Assembly (NCBI GenBank): GCA_012519985.1
Contig: JAAYPC010000204.1
Location: forward strand, 1-34,009
DNA from: Fibrobacter sp.
GTDB lineage: Bacteria > Fibrobacterota > Chitinivibrionia > Chitinivibrionales > Chitinispirillaceae
DNA: 34,009 bases
Reading direction: 5' to 3'
Each line of letters opens with the position of its first letter. Position 1 is the first letter of the stretch. The notes under the pieces were generated by a model. The model saw only the letters and a program-made list of their open reading frames with translations. It did not search any database and was not told where the DNA came from. The translations under genes were made by a program, and so were the position numbers. Shown here in pieces: positions 24,854 through 33,843 of this stretch.

Positions 24854-25532
24854 TTGTCCTGTAGTTTCAGTTTCAAAGCTCAGTAAAGTTTATTATTATG
24901 GTAAAAATAACAAACTGACTGCGCTGGATAATGTTGATCTTGAGTTACCCCGTAAAAGTATGAGTTGTTTAGTAGGACCTTCAGGTAGCGGGAAAACTAC
25001 TTTGCTGCATATACTTGGTCTTATCGATACAGCTACAAAAGGTAGCTACAAATTTAACGGAAAAGAAATAACCGGTTTGCCAGAGAGTGAACTAACTGCA
25101 ATGAGAGCTGAAAATATTGCTTTTATGTTTCAGGAAAATTACCTTATTACACATCTTACTTCTCTGGAGAACGTTCTTCTGCCAATCATCCAAATTCGAA
25201 AATTAACTGCAAGTGATAGGCGAAAAGCAATTACATTACTTTCTGAAATGGGGATAGGAGAATGCATTAATCAACGTGTATCGAATCTTTCAGGAGGGCA
25301 ACGTCAGCGGGTGTGTATAGCAAGGGCACTTATGAAGTCACCTCAATTGATAATTGCTGATGAGCCTTCAGCATCTCTTGATAGTGCAACAACGATTTCC
25401 ATACTTCATCTGTTTCAATCTATTCTGGAAAAACATAATTGTGCGATGATCATTTCAACACACGACATAACTGTTATCGATTTTTTTTCCAATTCGATAA
25501 TCAGGATTAAAGATGGGAGAATTATACAATGA
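24846..25532 (+). CDS. ABC transporter ATP-binding protein (LolD/MacB type)
   Basis: This 228-residue ATPase has all motifs: Walker A GPSGSGKTT (44-52), Q-loop Gln96 in FMFQENYL, signature LSGGQRQR (148-155), Walker B LIIADE (168-173) and the switch His206 in STHD. The spacing and LSGGQRQRVCIARAL place it in the LolD/MacB/FtsE group that works with FtsX-type permeases. Its partner is the permease at 26079-27404. The lipoprotein gene 25529-26068 overlaps it by 4 bases. The pair should work by mechanotransmission across the inner membrane, handing a lipid or lipidated cargo to a periplasmic carrier. The likely carrier is the LolA-like protein at 27406-28185. Confidence 0.93.
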   Translation: MSDCPVVSVSKLSKVYYYGKNNKLTALDNVDLELPRKSMSCLVGPSGSGKTTLLHILGLIDTATKGSYKFNGKEITGLPESELTAMRAENIAFMFQENYLITHLTSLENVLLPIIQIRKLTASDRRKAITLLSEMGIGECINQRVSNLSGGQRQRVCIARALMKSPQLIIADEPSASLDSATTISILHLFQSILEKHNCAMIISTHDITVIDFFSNSIIRIKDGRIIQ

Positions 25533-26068
25533 ATAAAGTATCTGTATTTTACGGTATATTTTTGCTGATTTTTATTATTTCCTGTTCAAATAACAGAAAA
25601 AAAATCGAGATGACAAAAAAGCAGTTGCATCAAAATTACCAACAAGAGGAAAGCTATGCCAATGCTTTAGAGTTGGCAAAATTTATTCTGGAGAATCCGC
25701 CAAATAATACCGAAGAAGCAGAAAAAGAATTTCTGTTACTTAATAAGTTAAGTAGTAAATGGGATAGTCTTGAAATAACCGGACTTACTGGTGCCTACAG
25801 AGCAAAAATGGGCGATATCTATGAAAAGAAAGACGTTATTAAAGCAGTTGAATGTGTTGAGGAAGGTCTGGAAATAATGCAGAAAGCTTTAAAAAACTAT
25901 CCATCTGATATTGCTCTCAGAATGTATTATGCTATGACACTTGCAAGCCTTCCAGATGTATTCAAGAAGAAACAAGAGGCTATAGACTCACTTACATCAC
26001 TTAGTCGGGAATCACTTAGTGACAACTCTAAGTTGATGGTGACCGATGCATTAAAAAGATTAAAATAA
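25529..26068 (+). CDS. TPR-like lipoprotein (family member 2 of 3)
   Basis: The 179-residue protein starts with a lipoprotein signal: hydrophobic residues 7-18 and the lipobox FIISC, with Cys19. The rest is helical, with a coiled-coil-like region at about residues 25-60 and the shared motif RMYYAMTLASLPDVFK (about residues 131-146). It begins inside the ATPase stop (ATGA overlap) and is followed 10 bases later by the permease, so it is embedded in the transporter genes. It may dock the permease or the LolA-like carrier. No named family is recognised. Confidence 0.72.
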   Translation: MNKVSVFYGIFLLIFIISCSNNRKKIEMTKKQLHQNYQQEESYANALELAKFILENPPNNTEEAEKEFLLLNKLSSKWDSLEITGLTGAYRAKMGDIYEKKDVIKAVECVEEGLEIMQKALKNYPSDIALRMYYAMTLASLPDVFKKKQEAIDSLTSLSRESLSDNSKLMVTDALKRLK

Positions 26069-26078
26069 GGTAATTGAA

Positions 26079-27404
26079 ATGTTTAACAATTATACTACCG
26101 TATTATTGCATATTATTGTTTCAGTAAGTCTGCTATTCTTGCTTGTTACAAGTATCAAACGTTTTGATGTAGTGAAAATTGCTTTTTTAAGTATAATACG
26201 AAGATGGCAATTATCGCTTGTACTTTCGCTGACTGTATTTGTCTGTACATTGGCTCTTATGGTTATGGGTGGATATTTTTTTCATTCCTTCTGGGGGCTT
26301 TCTGAGAGTACTATCCGAAGTGAAACGGGGCATTTTCAGATATTCGCAAAAGGGTTTGAAGCCAATAAGGTAAAAGAGCCTTGGGGATATAAGTTATCAA
26401 ACCTTGCCATATTTGGAAAAATGGTGGCCGGGGACGAGTTCCTTTCTAAAAAGATATCAATTCTGGCACCAGAACTTAACTTTACCGGAGTGTTATCAAA
26501 CGGCGATCATTCAACCACATTTATTGCGCGTGCTGTTGTTCCTGAAGCTGACCGTAAATTGTCTGCATTTGGTGAGGTGATGGACAGTGGAAACAGATTT
26601 GTGAGTGGGGACAAGGGAGTAGCTCTGCTCGGTAAAGGAATGGCACAGGCTCTGGATGCAAAAAACGGAGACTGGTTATCACTATTAACTAACAGCCCTG
26701 ATGCAGGAATGACTTCCCTTGACCTGGAAGTAAAAGGGATTACAGAATCATTTTCAAAAGATTACGATGATGTAGCACTTAAGATACCTATTGAAAGTGC
26801 CTGGGAAATGTTTGGTGATACGATTGTCGATAAAATTATCGTTTTACTTGAAAAGACATCTGATCTCGATACTGTTTTCAGTCATTTCAGAAAGAAAGCA
26901 GAGCAGGAAGGGCTTTCACTTGAATATAAAACCTGGGATGAGCTGGCTGTTTATTACCAGTCTGTTAAAAGACTATATACAAGCATATTCCGTTTTTTTT
27001 CGGCAGTGATAATGATCTTTTCTGTAATTTTTATTACAAGTATTTTGTTGATAATGATAATGCAGAGAACTTACGAAATAGCACTGCTTCGTTCATTTGG
27101 AAGTAAAAAATGGGCTATTCTGAGGAATTTTCTGATTGAGTCAATACTTCTTGGTTATTCAAGTGCAATTCTATCCGTAATAATCTCTATCGGTCTTATA
27201 AGTATTTTCAATATTTTTGGCATAGAAACCGCACCACCACCGGGTTCTTCCAGAGGATATGTTATTAAACTCATGGTTCTTGAACAACCTTTTTTCATAA
27301 TCCAGGTTTTTGAATTCATTGTAAGCACAATGATAATGTCTTCGATTTATCCGGCAGTACGCGGTTGCCGATTGCAAATAGTACAATCTTTGAGAAGAGG
27401 ATGA
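26079..27404 (+). CDS. FtsX-type ABC permease (LolC/E, MacB-like)
   Basis: This 441-residue membrane protein has the FtsX-superfamily layout: a membrane helix at about 43-66, a large periplasmic domain (about 70-295), then three helices (about 300-327, 350-377, 403-428). An extra helix at residues 7-25 precedes the standard four. EIALLRSFGSKKWAILR, between helices, is the conserved coupling region of this family. Only one permease gene is present, so the transporter is probably a homodimer with the ATPase at 24846-25532, as for MacB rather than LolCE. It likely extracts the operon's lipid product from the inner membrane. The following LolA-like gene starts 1 base later. Confidence 0.88.
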   Translation: MFNNYTTVLLHIIVSVSLLFLLVTSIKRFDVVKIAFLSIIRRWQLSLVLSLTVFVCTLALMVMGGYFFHSFWGLSESTIRSETGHFQIFAKGFEANKVKEPWGYKLSNLAIFGKMVAGDEFLSKKISILAPELNFTGVLSNGDHSTTFIARAVVPEADRKLSAFGEVMDSGNRFVSGDKGVALLGKGMAQALDAKNGDWLSLLTNSPDAGMTSLDLEVKGITESFSKDYDDVALKIPIESAWEMFGDTIVDKIIVLLEKTSDLDTVFSHFRKKAEQEGLSLEYKTWDELAVYYQSVKRLYTSIFRFFSAVIMIFSVIFITSILLIMIMQRTYEIALLRSFGSKKWAILRNFLIESILLGYSSAILSVIISIGLISIFNIFGIETAPPPGSSRGYVIKLMVLEQPFFIIQVFEFIVSTMIMSSIYPAVRGCRLQIVQSLRRG

Positions 27405-27405
27405 T

Positions 27406-28185
27406 ATGATAAAAACAATAATTTTACTCATAGCTTCGATTACGTTTATCGTGACCAGTGCAGATGGCGAAAATGATACTGTTGTTCAAAACAACCAGAA
27501 ACAGGATAGTGAACAGTTACTCATAAAGGAGATTCTTCATAGAGTTGATGAGTGCAGAGGTGCACTGCATGACTATTCATCAAAATTCACTATTGAGTTT
27601 TATAGGGAAGACAAACTGCAGTCTTCAAGTGAATACATTGTATGGATAAACTGGACTGATAATGAGAGGTGTTATCTTGTGAGATATCTCTCTCCACCTA
27701 ATCAGCGGGATAATCTGATCCTTTCAAAGGATAAGAAAATGTGGATTCAGACAAAGAAAACAACACGTCCGATCCCTATTACAATGTCTCAGCGATTAAT
27801 GGGAGATGTAGCAGTGGGAGACATTATAGACGTTGATCTTTCAGGTAAATACGATGGCAAGATATTGCAAAAAGACACCTCTGTGGCTATTGATTTGGTG
27901 GCCAATACAAACAGTGCTTTATACAAAAAAATTATTCTTGAGGCAGACGCCAGAACTCATCTTCCTAAAAAAGCGGAATTTATGACGGCTTCAGGAAAAC
28001 CATTGAAAACAGCCTACTACAAGCTTGATGGTTTATTCGAGAAAAAAAAGGTTGTCTCTGAAATTATAATCATCGACAATATCAACACGACAAAAATTAC
28101 TAAAATAAATTTTTCTGAATACAAATCGGAATCACTTCCAGATTCATATTTCAACAAAAATTATCTCAGCAAAATAGCTTTTTAA
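27406..28185 (+). CDS. LolA-like outer-membrane lipoprotein-sorting protein
   Basis: The 259-residue protein has a signal peptide (about residues 1-19) and the features of the outer-membrane-lipoprotein-sorting family, a LolA-fold group. YRSxx-like beginnings appear as YSSKFTIEFYRED, then YLVRYLSPPNQRDNLIL, then MWIQTKKTTRPIPIT and QRLMGDVAVGDI. TYYKLDG-type blocks follow. The one-sheet half-barrel of LolA binds a lipid. Such proteins are often encoded beside MMPL/RND or FtsX-type exporters; an equivalent (ApeF-like) exists in aryl polyene clusters. Here it directly follows the permease by 1 base. It likely carries the acyl product across the periplasm. The actual cargo is unproven. Confidence 0.82.
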   Translation: MIKTIILLIASITFIVTSADGENDTVVQNNQKQDSEQLLIKEILHRVDECRGALHDYSSKFTIEFYREDKLQSSSEYIVWINWTDNERCYLVRYLSPPNQRDNLILSKDKKMWIQTKKTTRPIPITMSQRLMGDVAVGDIIDVDLSGKYDGKILQKDTSVAIDLVANTNSALYKKIILEADARTHLPKKAEFMTASGKPLKTAYYKLDGLFEKKKVVSEIIIIDNINTTKITKINFSEYKSESLPDSYFNKNYLSKIAF

Positions 28186-28254
28186 TATTCAGGCACTGTC
28201 ATATTATAAAAAGTACCAGGAAGAATCAGGAAATTAACGGATGAATTAATTCTA

Positions 28255-29709
28255 ATGGATGTAAGACACAAAAAACTGGAAATCTCAGTATCGCCTTTAT
28301 ATTATGCAATACAACTTCTTTTGGTGATGGTGTATATAGTATACCCACAGACCTCGGATTTTGGTTTTTCTGAAAATGATTCATCTCCGGTATCTGCAGT
28401 AACTGAAAGAGAAAATAGTCAGAAAAAAAAAATTAATGCAACATATGAACAAAAAACCGACTGGTACAATGGTTTCGAGTTAAGCGATGATAATACTGCT
28501 GATTATTATAGCAGAATATTTGACACCTCAACTGCAGAAGCTGCCTTTATATCATATACAAACCATGCACTGCGTTACAAGCTGAAAAGCAGCAATCATA
28601 ATTTAGAAGCTGAAGCTAAACTATCGGCACATCTCGGTTTCAGAATGAATATAGACAGGAAGAATTTATATCCAGTCAACAAGTTTAATGAATATTATTT
28701 ATCGTTTACATCAATGGAAAAATTTTTGACAGTGCTACGTTTGGGGCGGATAAAAATGGAATCAGGAACTGGTCTATCTGCTCATCCAACTTTTTTAAAT
28801 CCAATTATTGGTTGGAAGTATGATATAAACGAGCTTGAATATAAAAAAACAAATCCTTTATGTGCAGATCTGGCCTTTTTTTTCGATAATGGGATTTCTG
28901 GAAATATCAGATATTTTCCGAAAATGAAGCTATCATCAATATATTCTATCTTTGTTCCAAAACAAATAAATGCCCTTGAAACATCAATCAATTTTAATTT
29001 ATTCGAAATACTCTATAATGAAATCGGTATTTACTGGGATACGGTTCCTCATCTGGAATTTTCATCAGAATTTATAAATGGGCCCTTCCAGATTTTTCTG
29101 GAAGGAGCAATGCACAAAGGAACTTCGATAAAAGGGTTAACTATAATTTCCAGCGAAAGTGCAGAACTGGGGCCATATTTTTATGATGATAATTATATGT
29201 ATCAAATTAATGAAAATGTTCCTAAAAGCTTAATTTGGAACATTTCGACTGGTGTTCATTATGATTTTCTTTTAAAATATTCAGGACCGGCCAGACTTTC
29301 TCTGGAATATGTTTTCAATCAAAATGCTCTTCAGAAAGATGAACATGATAAATATAAATTGCTTTTAAATAATATTGAAATGATAGGCCAGGATAACCAC
29401 AGGTATCCAATGTTTTTGCAGATGTTAGATTGGATAGATAAAAACATAGATTTCATTGATGCATATCAACATAGAATTATGATACGCATAGCGACAGTAA
29501 ATAATAATAATCTACAATGGGCCGGAAATGTTATCTTCATTGGGCCTCATAACGGATTATTGTGCAATATTGAAACTGAACTGAAAATCGGTGATGATAT
29601 AGCTTTAGACATTAGATACGATTTTAAAAAACCATTCCAAAAAAACACTTTATTGTACCATCATCCGTTAAAAAACAGATTATTTGGTGGTATCAGATAC
29701 TTTTTCTGA
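28255..29709 (+). CDS. outer-membrane beta-barrel protein
   Basis: The 484-residue protein has a hydrophobic segment at about 15-31 that can act as a signal, followed by a polar stretch and then about 380 residues of alternating strands. The sequence ends GGIRYFF, an aromatic C-terminus typical of outer-membrane barrels. It shows no TonB box or plug. Genes coding LolA-like proteins next to exporters are often followed by such a barrel (DUF1302-like or similar), so a role as the outer-membrane receptor or pore for the product is plausible. The ribosome site before the ATG at 28255 is weak and the gap to the LolA-like gene is 69 bases, so the start is less certain. No exact family recognised. 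Confidence 0.65.
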   Translation: MDVRHKKLEISVSPLYYAIQLLLVMVYIVYPQTSDFGFSENDSSPVSAVTERENSQKKKINATYEQKTDWYNGFELSDDNTADYYSRIFDTSTAEAAFISYTNHALRYKLKSSNHNLEAEAKLSAHLGFRMNIDRKNLYPVNKFNEYYLSFTSMEKFLTVLRLGRIKMESGTGLSAHPTFLNPIIGWKYDINELEYKKTNPLCADLAFFFDNGISGNIRYFPKMKLSSIYSIFVPKQINALETSINFNLFEILYNEIGIYWDTVPHLEFSSEFINGPFQIFLEGAMHKGTSIKGLTIISSESAELGPYFYDDNYMYQINENVPKSLIWNISTGVHYDFLLKYSGPARLSLEYVFNQNALQKDEHDKYKLLLNNIEMIGQDNHRYPMFLQMLDWIDKNIDFIDAYQHRIMIRIATVNNNNLQWAGNVIFIGPHNGLLCNIETELKIGDDIALDIRYDFKKPFQKNTLLYHHPLKNRLFGGIRYFF

Positions 29710-29738
29710 TACAAACAGCAATCGGGGGAAAATTCCAG

Positions 29739-30851
29739 ATGAAAAGGCAAACCGGGATAGCAGTACCATTTCTATTAATTTTATTGGGATATTCGTCGCT
29801 ATTCAGCAAATTACCTGTAGAGATAGCTGCCGTTGCAGCAACGCTTATTGTAGTACCTCTTTTGGGTTTGTACCTTTTTAAAGGCTTTTTTAGTGTAGGG
29901 TATGCAGGCGCATCAATTGCTTTAATTACATTTGACATATTTGCGTTAAAATCAGGTGCCGAAGCAGTATTTCCATTTACCGGGACATTTTTTTATGCCG
30001 GATACGCTGTGGCATATCTGGTGGAAGGATTGCTGTTTACCGATAAATCATATCTTTTTACTGCAAAGGTATTAAATTCTCTAATAAGCATTATATATAT
30101 GGTTGCATCAGTGTTATCCTACTTTCTTTTCCCCAATGCAGCAGCTTATTATCTTCCGGCAATACTTGCGGTTGCTGGTTCTTTTTTGATAGGTTTATAC
30201 ATCGAAAAAAGATGCAAATTGCAAGAAACAAAAAAAGATTTAAAGAGATATCAGTTTAAATTAAAAGTTATTCCATCATTTCTGATAATAATGCTGTCTG
30301 TTTTAATTGTAATAGCTTATAATATTTCAAATAAAGAAACTGCAGTGAGTCCGGAACTCTCTGATGAAAATTTACAAAAAATCGATTCATTGAAAAAGTG
30401 TTTGAATACAGGTGATTCAGCAAAAATCCTTTGTAATATAGGTGAAGTTTTCTTTCTGGCAGGCTTCGAATATCAATCTGAGGAATGGTTTAAACGTTCA
30501 ACTGCTGCAGATCCTACTAATCCGGAACCATTGGCATACATGGCAGCAATAATGGGTATCAAAGCCCGTGATGCAAAAGAAGCTATGACAAAACTGAAAC
30601 TTGTTAACCAGTCTGTACAAATAATTGACAGTGTTATAGACAGAAACGAACGCAATTGCACTTTAAGATTAATCAGGGCTAGTTACTATCTGGAATTACC
30701 TTCTCTTTTCAAAAAAAGCGAAGTCGCAAGTGCTGACCTGTATTATCTCCTTCAAAATGAAAACTGCGATGAACACTTTCAGAAAAGAGCAATGGAGTTG
30801 ATGAAAAAAAATAAGATTTCCGTCGCAAATAAAAAGATAAATGGTAACTGA
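29739..30851 (+). CDS. multi-pass membrane protein with C-terminal TPR-like domain (family member 3 of 3)
   Basis: The 370-residue protein has six to seven predicted membrane helices in its first 195 residues (for example residues 6-22, 26-50, 137-157, 178-195). A soluble C-terminal domain follows, with a TPR-like unit (GEVFFLAGFEYQSEEWFKRS) and the shared motif RLIRASYYLELPSLFK (about residues 309-324) of the other two TPR-like proteins in the operon. Membrane part and domain order suggest an inner-membrane anchor for the same complex. The membrane part resembles no family I can name. The ribosome site is a purine-rich GGGGAAAA just before the ATG. It lies 29 bases after the barrel gene. Confidence 0.7.
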   Translation: MKRQTGIAVPFLLILLGYSSLFSKLPVEIAAVAATLIVVPLLGLYLFKGFFSVGYAGASIALITFDIFALKSGAEAVFPFTGTFFYAGYAVAYLVEGLLFTDKSYLFTAKVLNSLISIIYMVASVLSYFLFPNAAAYYLPAILAVAGSFLIGLYIEKRCKLQETKKDLKRYQFKLKVIPSFLIIMLSVLIVIAYNISNKETAVSPELSDENLQKIDSLKKCLNTGDSAKILCNIGEVFFLAGFEYQSEEWFKRSTAADPTNPEPLAYMAAIMGIKARDAKEAMTKLKLVNQSVQIIDSVIDRNERNCTLRLIRASYYLELPSLFKKSEVASADLYYLLQNENCDEHFQKRAMELMKKNKISVANKKINGN

Positions 30852-30945
30852 AAAATCTGATTGATGTTTTGTCAAATAATGATGTAACCTGATAACGGCT
30901 CAGGCCATCGATACTCAATCTGAATTTGCAATAAGGAGTGCATAG

Positions 30946-33843
30946 ATGAGTGATGTATTAAATAAATATGGGGCATTCGTGAATCCATTGGTTTCAGAAA
31001 TACTATATTCGCTGGGAGCAGAAACTCTTTTCGAAAGAGCTGAAAATCATATAATGACAGGTTTTAACAGCATTGTGGAAGAAAAGAAAGTAATAGATCT
31101 GACGTGTGGATATGGTTCACTCATGTTTGGCCATAATAATCCTGAGATTATTGAAGAAGCTTGTCGTTTTTTTCAGGATAGAAAACCGATACATGTTCAG
31201 TTTTCCGCAAAAAAGTACACTGCAGAATTGGCTGAAACTATGGCCACAATATGCAAAGATATAACAGGAATTGATGTAATTGTCAGATTTGCAAATTCTG
31301 GTACCGAAGCTGTAGATCTCGCGATAAAACATTGCGAATTTAAAAGAGTTTTAAAGATACAGGATATGCAGAAATCTCTTGAGCAAAGGTTACTGCAGTT
31401 AACAAAGAGAGATGATCAGCCAGAGATTAAAATTCCTGGTAGCATATTTTCAGATACAGAACTTAGAGAACAGATATTTGATGAAAATCTCACGATTGAG
31501 CAGTTTCATGGGTATCTCACAAGGCTTAATGCCAAAGCTTTACAAGCAAGGCCGATCATATTTGCGTTAAAACAGGGCTTTCATGGCAAGTCTATAGGCG
31601 CTTGTCAGCTAACACATAACGGATTATATCGTAAAGCTTTCATGTATTTGGGTATAAATGCAATATTTATTGACCCGGAAAATTTATTTGAAATTGAAAC
31701 AATTATATCAAACCTTTCCGAAACCCTTTACGATTTTAGAATCAATAATGGTGTGATCTCTCTTGAGAGAAAGCAATTTCCTTTGTATACTGCTGTTATT
31801 GCAGAACCTATTCAGGGTGAGGGTGGAATACGGGAAATCGATCCACTGGCGTTGAAAGAGCTGAAATCAATCTGTGAGAAAAATGAAATACCTTTGATAT
31901 TTGATGAAATACAATCCGGTTTAGGAAGATCTGGAAAATTCTTCGCTTCACAAGACTCCGGGGTGAATGCAGAGATTTATCTGCTTGGTAAATCACTGGG
32001 AGGAGGGCTCACAAAGATATCTGCAGTATTAATCAAAAAAGATATTTACGAAAAATCATTTGGTTTGATTCATACTAGTACATTTGCAGAAGATGAATTC
32101 AGTTCGGCAATAGGACTGAAAGTATTAGATATGCTGAAACGGGATAATTGGGCAGCACTCGATGAGATATCAAGAAAAGGTGAAAAACTAAAAAGAGGTC
32201 TATTGGAAATATCACAAGAATATCCAGGTGTCATCAAAGAGGTTCGTGGAAAAGGACTTTTAATCGGTGTGGAATTTGAAAGTTTTGAAAAAGCTGACAG
32301 TGCGGTGCTTAGAAATATTCAGTATTGGAAAAATGTGGGGTATCTGTTGTTTTCATACATGCAAGAATCAGAAGGAATAAGAGCTCTTCCGACCGCAAGC
32401 GCTCCTTCAACATTACGATTGGAGCCTGGTGTAACAATATCTGATGTTGAAATCAATGATACGATATCTGCATTCAGAAGATTATGTAAAATTTTATACA
32501 ATCAGGATGGATATTTACTTATTAGACATATGTGCAATACAAATAGAAAATGTGTTTCAGAAAATGAGATAGTAAATTTTAAAACCGGTGAATATACTGA
32601 AAAATACAACAATGCAAATACAAATTCCCCGATAAGAAAGATTGGTTTTGTGGCACACGCAATTGGTGTTGATGAGTTGGAAAGAGTTGCTCCAGAACTA
32701 CAACGACTCAGTTCTGAGGAACGCTGGGAGATGTACAATCGAAGATCTGTTTACTCTGTAAATGCTCCAGGGATACCATTAAAAATTAAATCTAAGCAAG
32801 GGGTTGAAGTAGAGGTAAGATTTTATATAATAAACAGAACTGCTAAACAACTGATAGATGACATAAATGGTTCACGTTTACATGAATTGCAGAGTTTTTT
32901 AAGTGACAATGTTCGTATTGCAAAGAAAGACGGATGTTCTGTAATTGGGTTCGGAGGGTTTTCTTCAATAGCGGCTAATAATTGCCGTGCACTGGAAATT
33001 GTAGATGGAATTGCCGTTACATCTGGAAATGCTCTGACTACCGGATTAGGATTTGGTGCAATGCTTTTAGGTGCACAAAAATGTGGTCTAGACATAGAAA
33101 ATGCTGATGCTGCAGTTATTGGTGGGGCAGGTAATATTGGTCAGGTATATGGTGCACTGCTTGCAGAAAAAGTTAAAAAAGTTTATTTAATTGGAAGTAA
33201 GAAGTCCGGTTCTTTAAAACGGCTGATTAGAGCACGACAAAAAATTTATGACGAAATTGCCAAATCAATAATCAACATAGAATCAGATAATCAAATCTCC
33301 GGAATTGTGTCTGAGATTGCCCAGATCTCTGGAGTAAGGAAACTGATTGAAAATACCAGTGTTATTAGTATGCGGGGTACAGTTTTGGGCAACATAATTC
33401 TTGAAAAATACAATGAAGATCCATTCATTTTTATCTCAGATAATCTCGAAGATATTAAGAAAACAAAATTGATTGCCTGTTGTGCAAATGCAGCTATACC
33501 TTTTATTGGAAACGAATTTGTTGAGGCTGGAAGCGTAGTTTGTGACATAGGTGTCCCACCAAACTGCAAGGCCGAACTATACAAGAGAAGTGATATAGAG
33601 GTAATGTGCGGCGGGTTGGCTAAGTTACCAAATAACCAGATCCTTAATGCAGGTTTCATGAATGTTGAAGATGGATTTGCATATGGGTGTTTAACTGAGA
33701 CAATTGTTATGGGTATTCTTGGGATTAAAGAAAATTATTCTTTTGGAGATATCTCTGCCTCACAAGTCAAAGAAATAACTGCTGTCGCACACGCTTTAGG
33801 TTTTAAACTGGCAGACAAATACCGATATTCAGCACAGTTTTGA
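30946..33843 (+). CDS. class III aminotransferase fused to an acyl-ACP reductase-like domain
   Basis: Residues 1 to about 515 are a class III PLP aminotransferase: ANSGTEAVDLAIK, QGFHGKS, AEPIQGEGG, the PLP-binding Asp320 in IFDEIQSG, and Lys349 in LLGKSLGGG for the Schiff base. Residues about 135-200 are an insertion absent from standard members. Residues about 560-965 resemble the cyanobacterial acyl-ACP reductase (aldehyde-forming): GFVAHAIGVDELERVAP at the start, GFGGFSSI, TSGNALTTG, then the nucleotide site GGAGNIG (726-732) and CDIGVPPN. Cys866 is a candidate nucleophile, though it is not exactly where I recall the Cys of the cyanobacterial enzyme. The predicted action is acyl-ACP to aldehyde to primary amine. 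Precedents for combined thioester reductase/aminotransferases are PigE (prodigiosin) and TamH (tambjamine). It has a strong ribosome site AAGGAG (30933-30938). It is the last gene of the operon, 94 bases after its neighbour. Confidence 0.85.
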   Translation: MSDVLNKYGAFVNPLVSEILYSLGAETLFERAENHIMTGFNSIVEEKKVIDLTCGYGSLMFGHNNPEIIEEACRFFQDRKPIHVQFSAKKYTAELAETMATICKDITGIDVIVRFANSGTEAVDLAIKHCEFKRVLKIQDMQKSLEQRLLQLTKRDDQPEIKIPGSIFSDTELREQIFDENLTIEQFHGYLTRLNAKALQARPIIFALKQGFHGKSIGACQLTHNGLYRKAFMYLGINAIFIDPENLFEIETIISNLSETLYDFRINNGVISLERKQFPLYTAVIAEPIQGEGGIREIDPLALKELKSICEKNEIPLIFDEIQSGLGRSGKFFASQDSGVNAEIYLLGKSLGGGLTKISAVLIKKDIYEKSFGLIHTSTFAEDEFSSAIGLKVLDMLKRDNWAALDEISRKGEKLKRGLLEISQEYPGVIKEVRGKGLLIGVEFESFEKADSAVLRNIQYWKNVGYLLFSYMQESEGIRALPTASAPSTLRLEPGVTISDVEINDTISAFRRLCKILYNQDGYLLIRHMCNTNRKCVSENEIVNFKTGEYTEKYNNANTNSPIRKIGFVAHAIGVDELERVAPELQRLSSEERWEMYNRRSVYSVNAPGIPLKIKSKQGVEVEVRFYIINRTAKQLIDDINGSRLHELQSFLSDNVRIAKKDGCSVIGFGGFSSIAANNCRALEIVDGIAVTSGNALTTGLGFGAMLLGAQKCGLDIENADAAVIGGAGNIGQVYGALLAEKVKKVYLIGSKKSGSLKRLIRARQKIYDEIAKSIINIESDNQISGIVSEIAQISGVRKLIENTSVISMRGTVLGNIILEKYNEDPFIFISDNLEDIKKTKLIACCANAAIPFIGNEFVEAGSVVCDIGVPPNCKAELYKRSDIEVMCGGLAKLPNNQILNAGFMNVEDGFAYGCLTETIVMGILGIKENYSFGDISASQVKEITAVAHALGFKLADKYRYSAQF

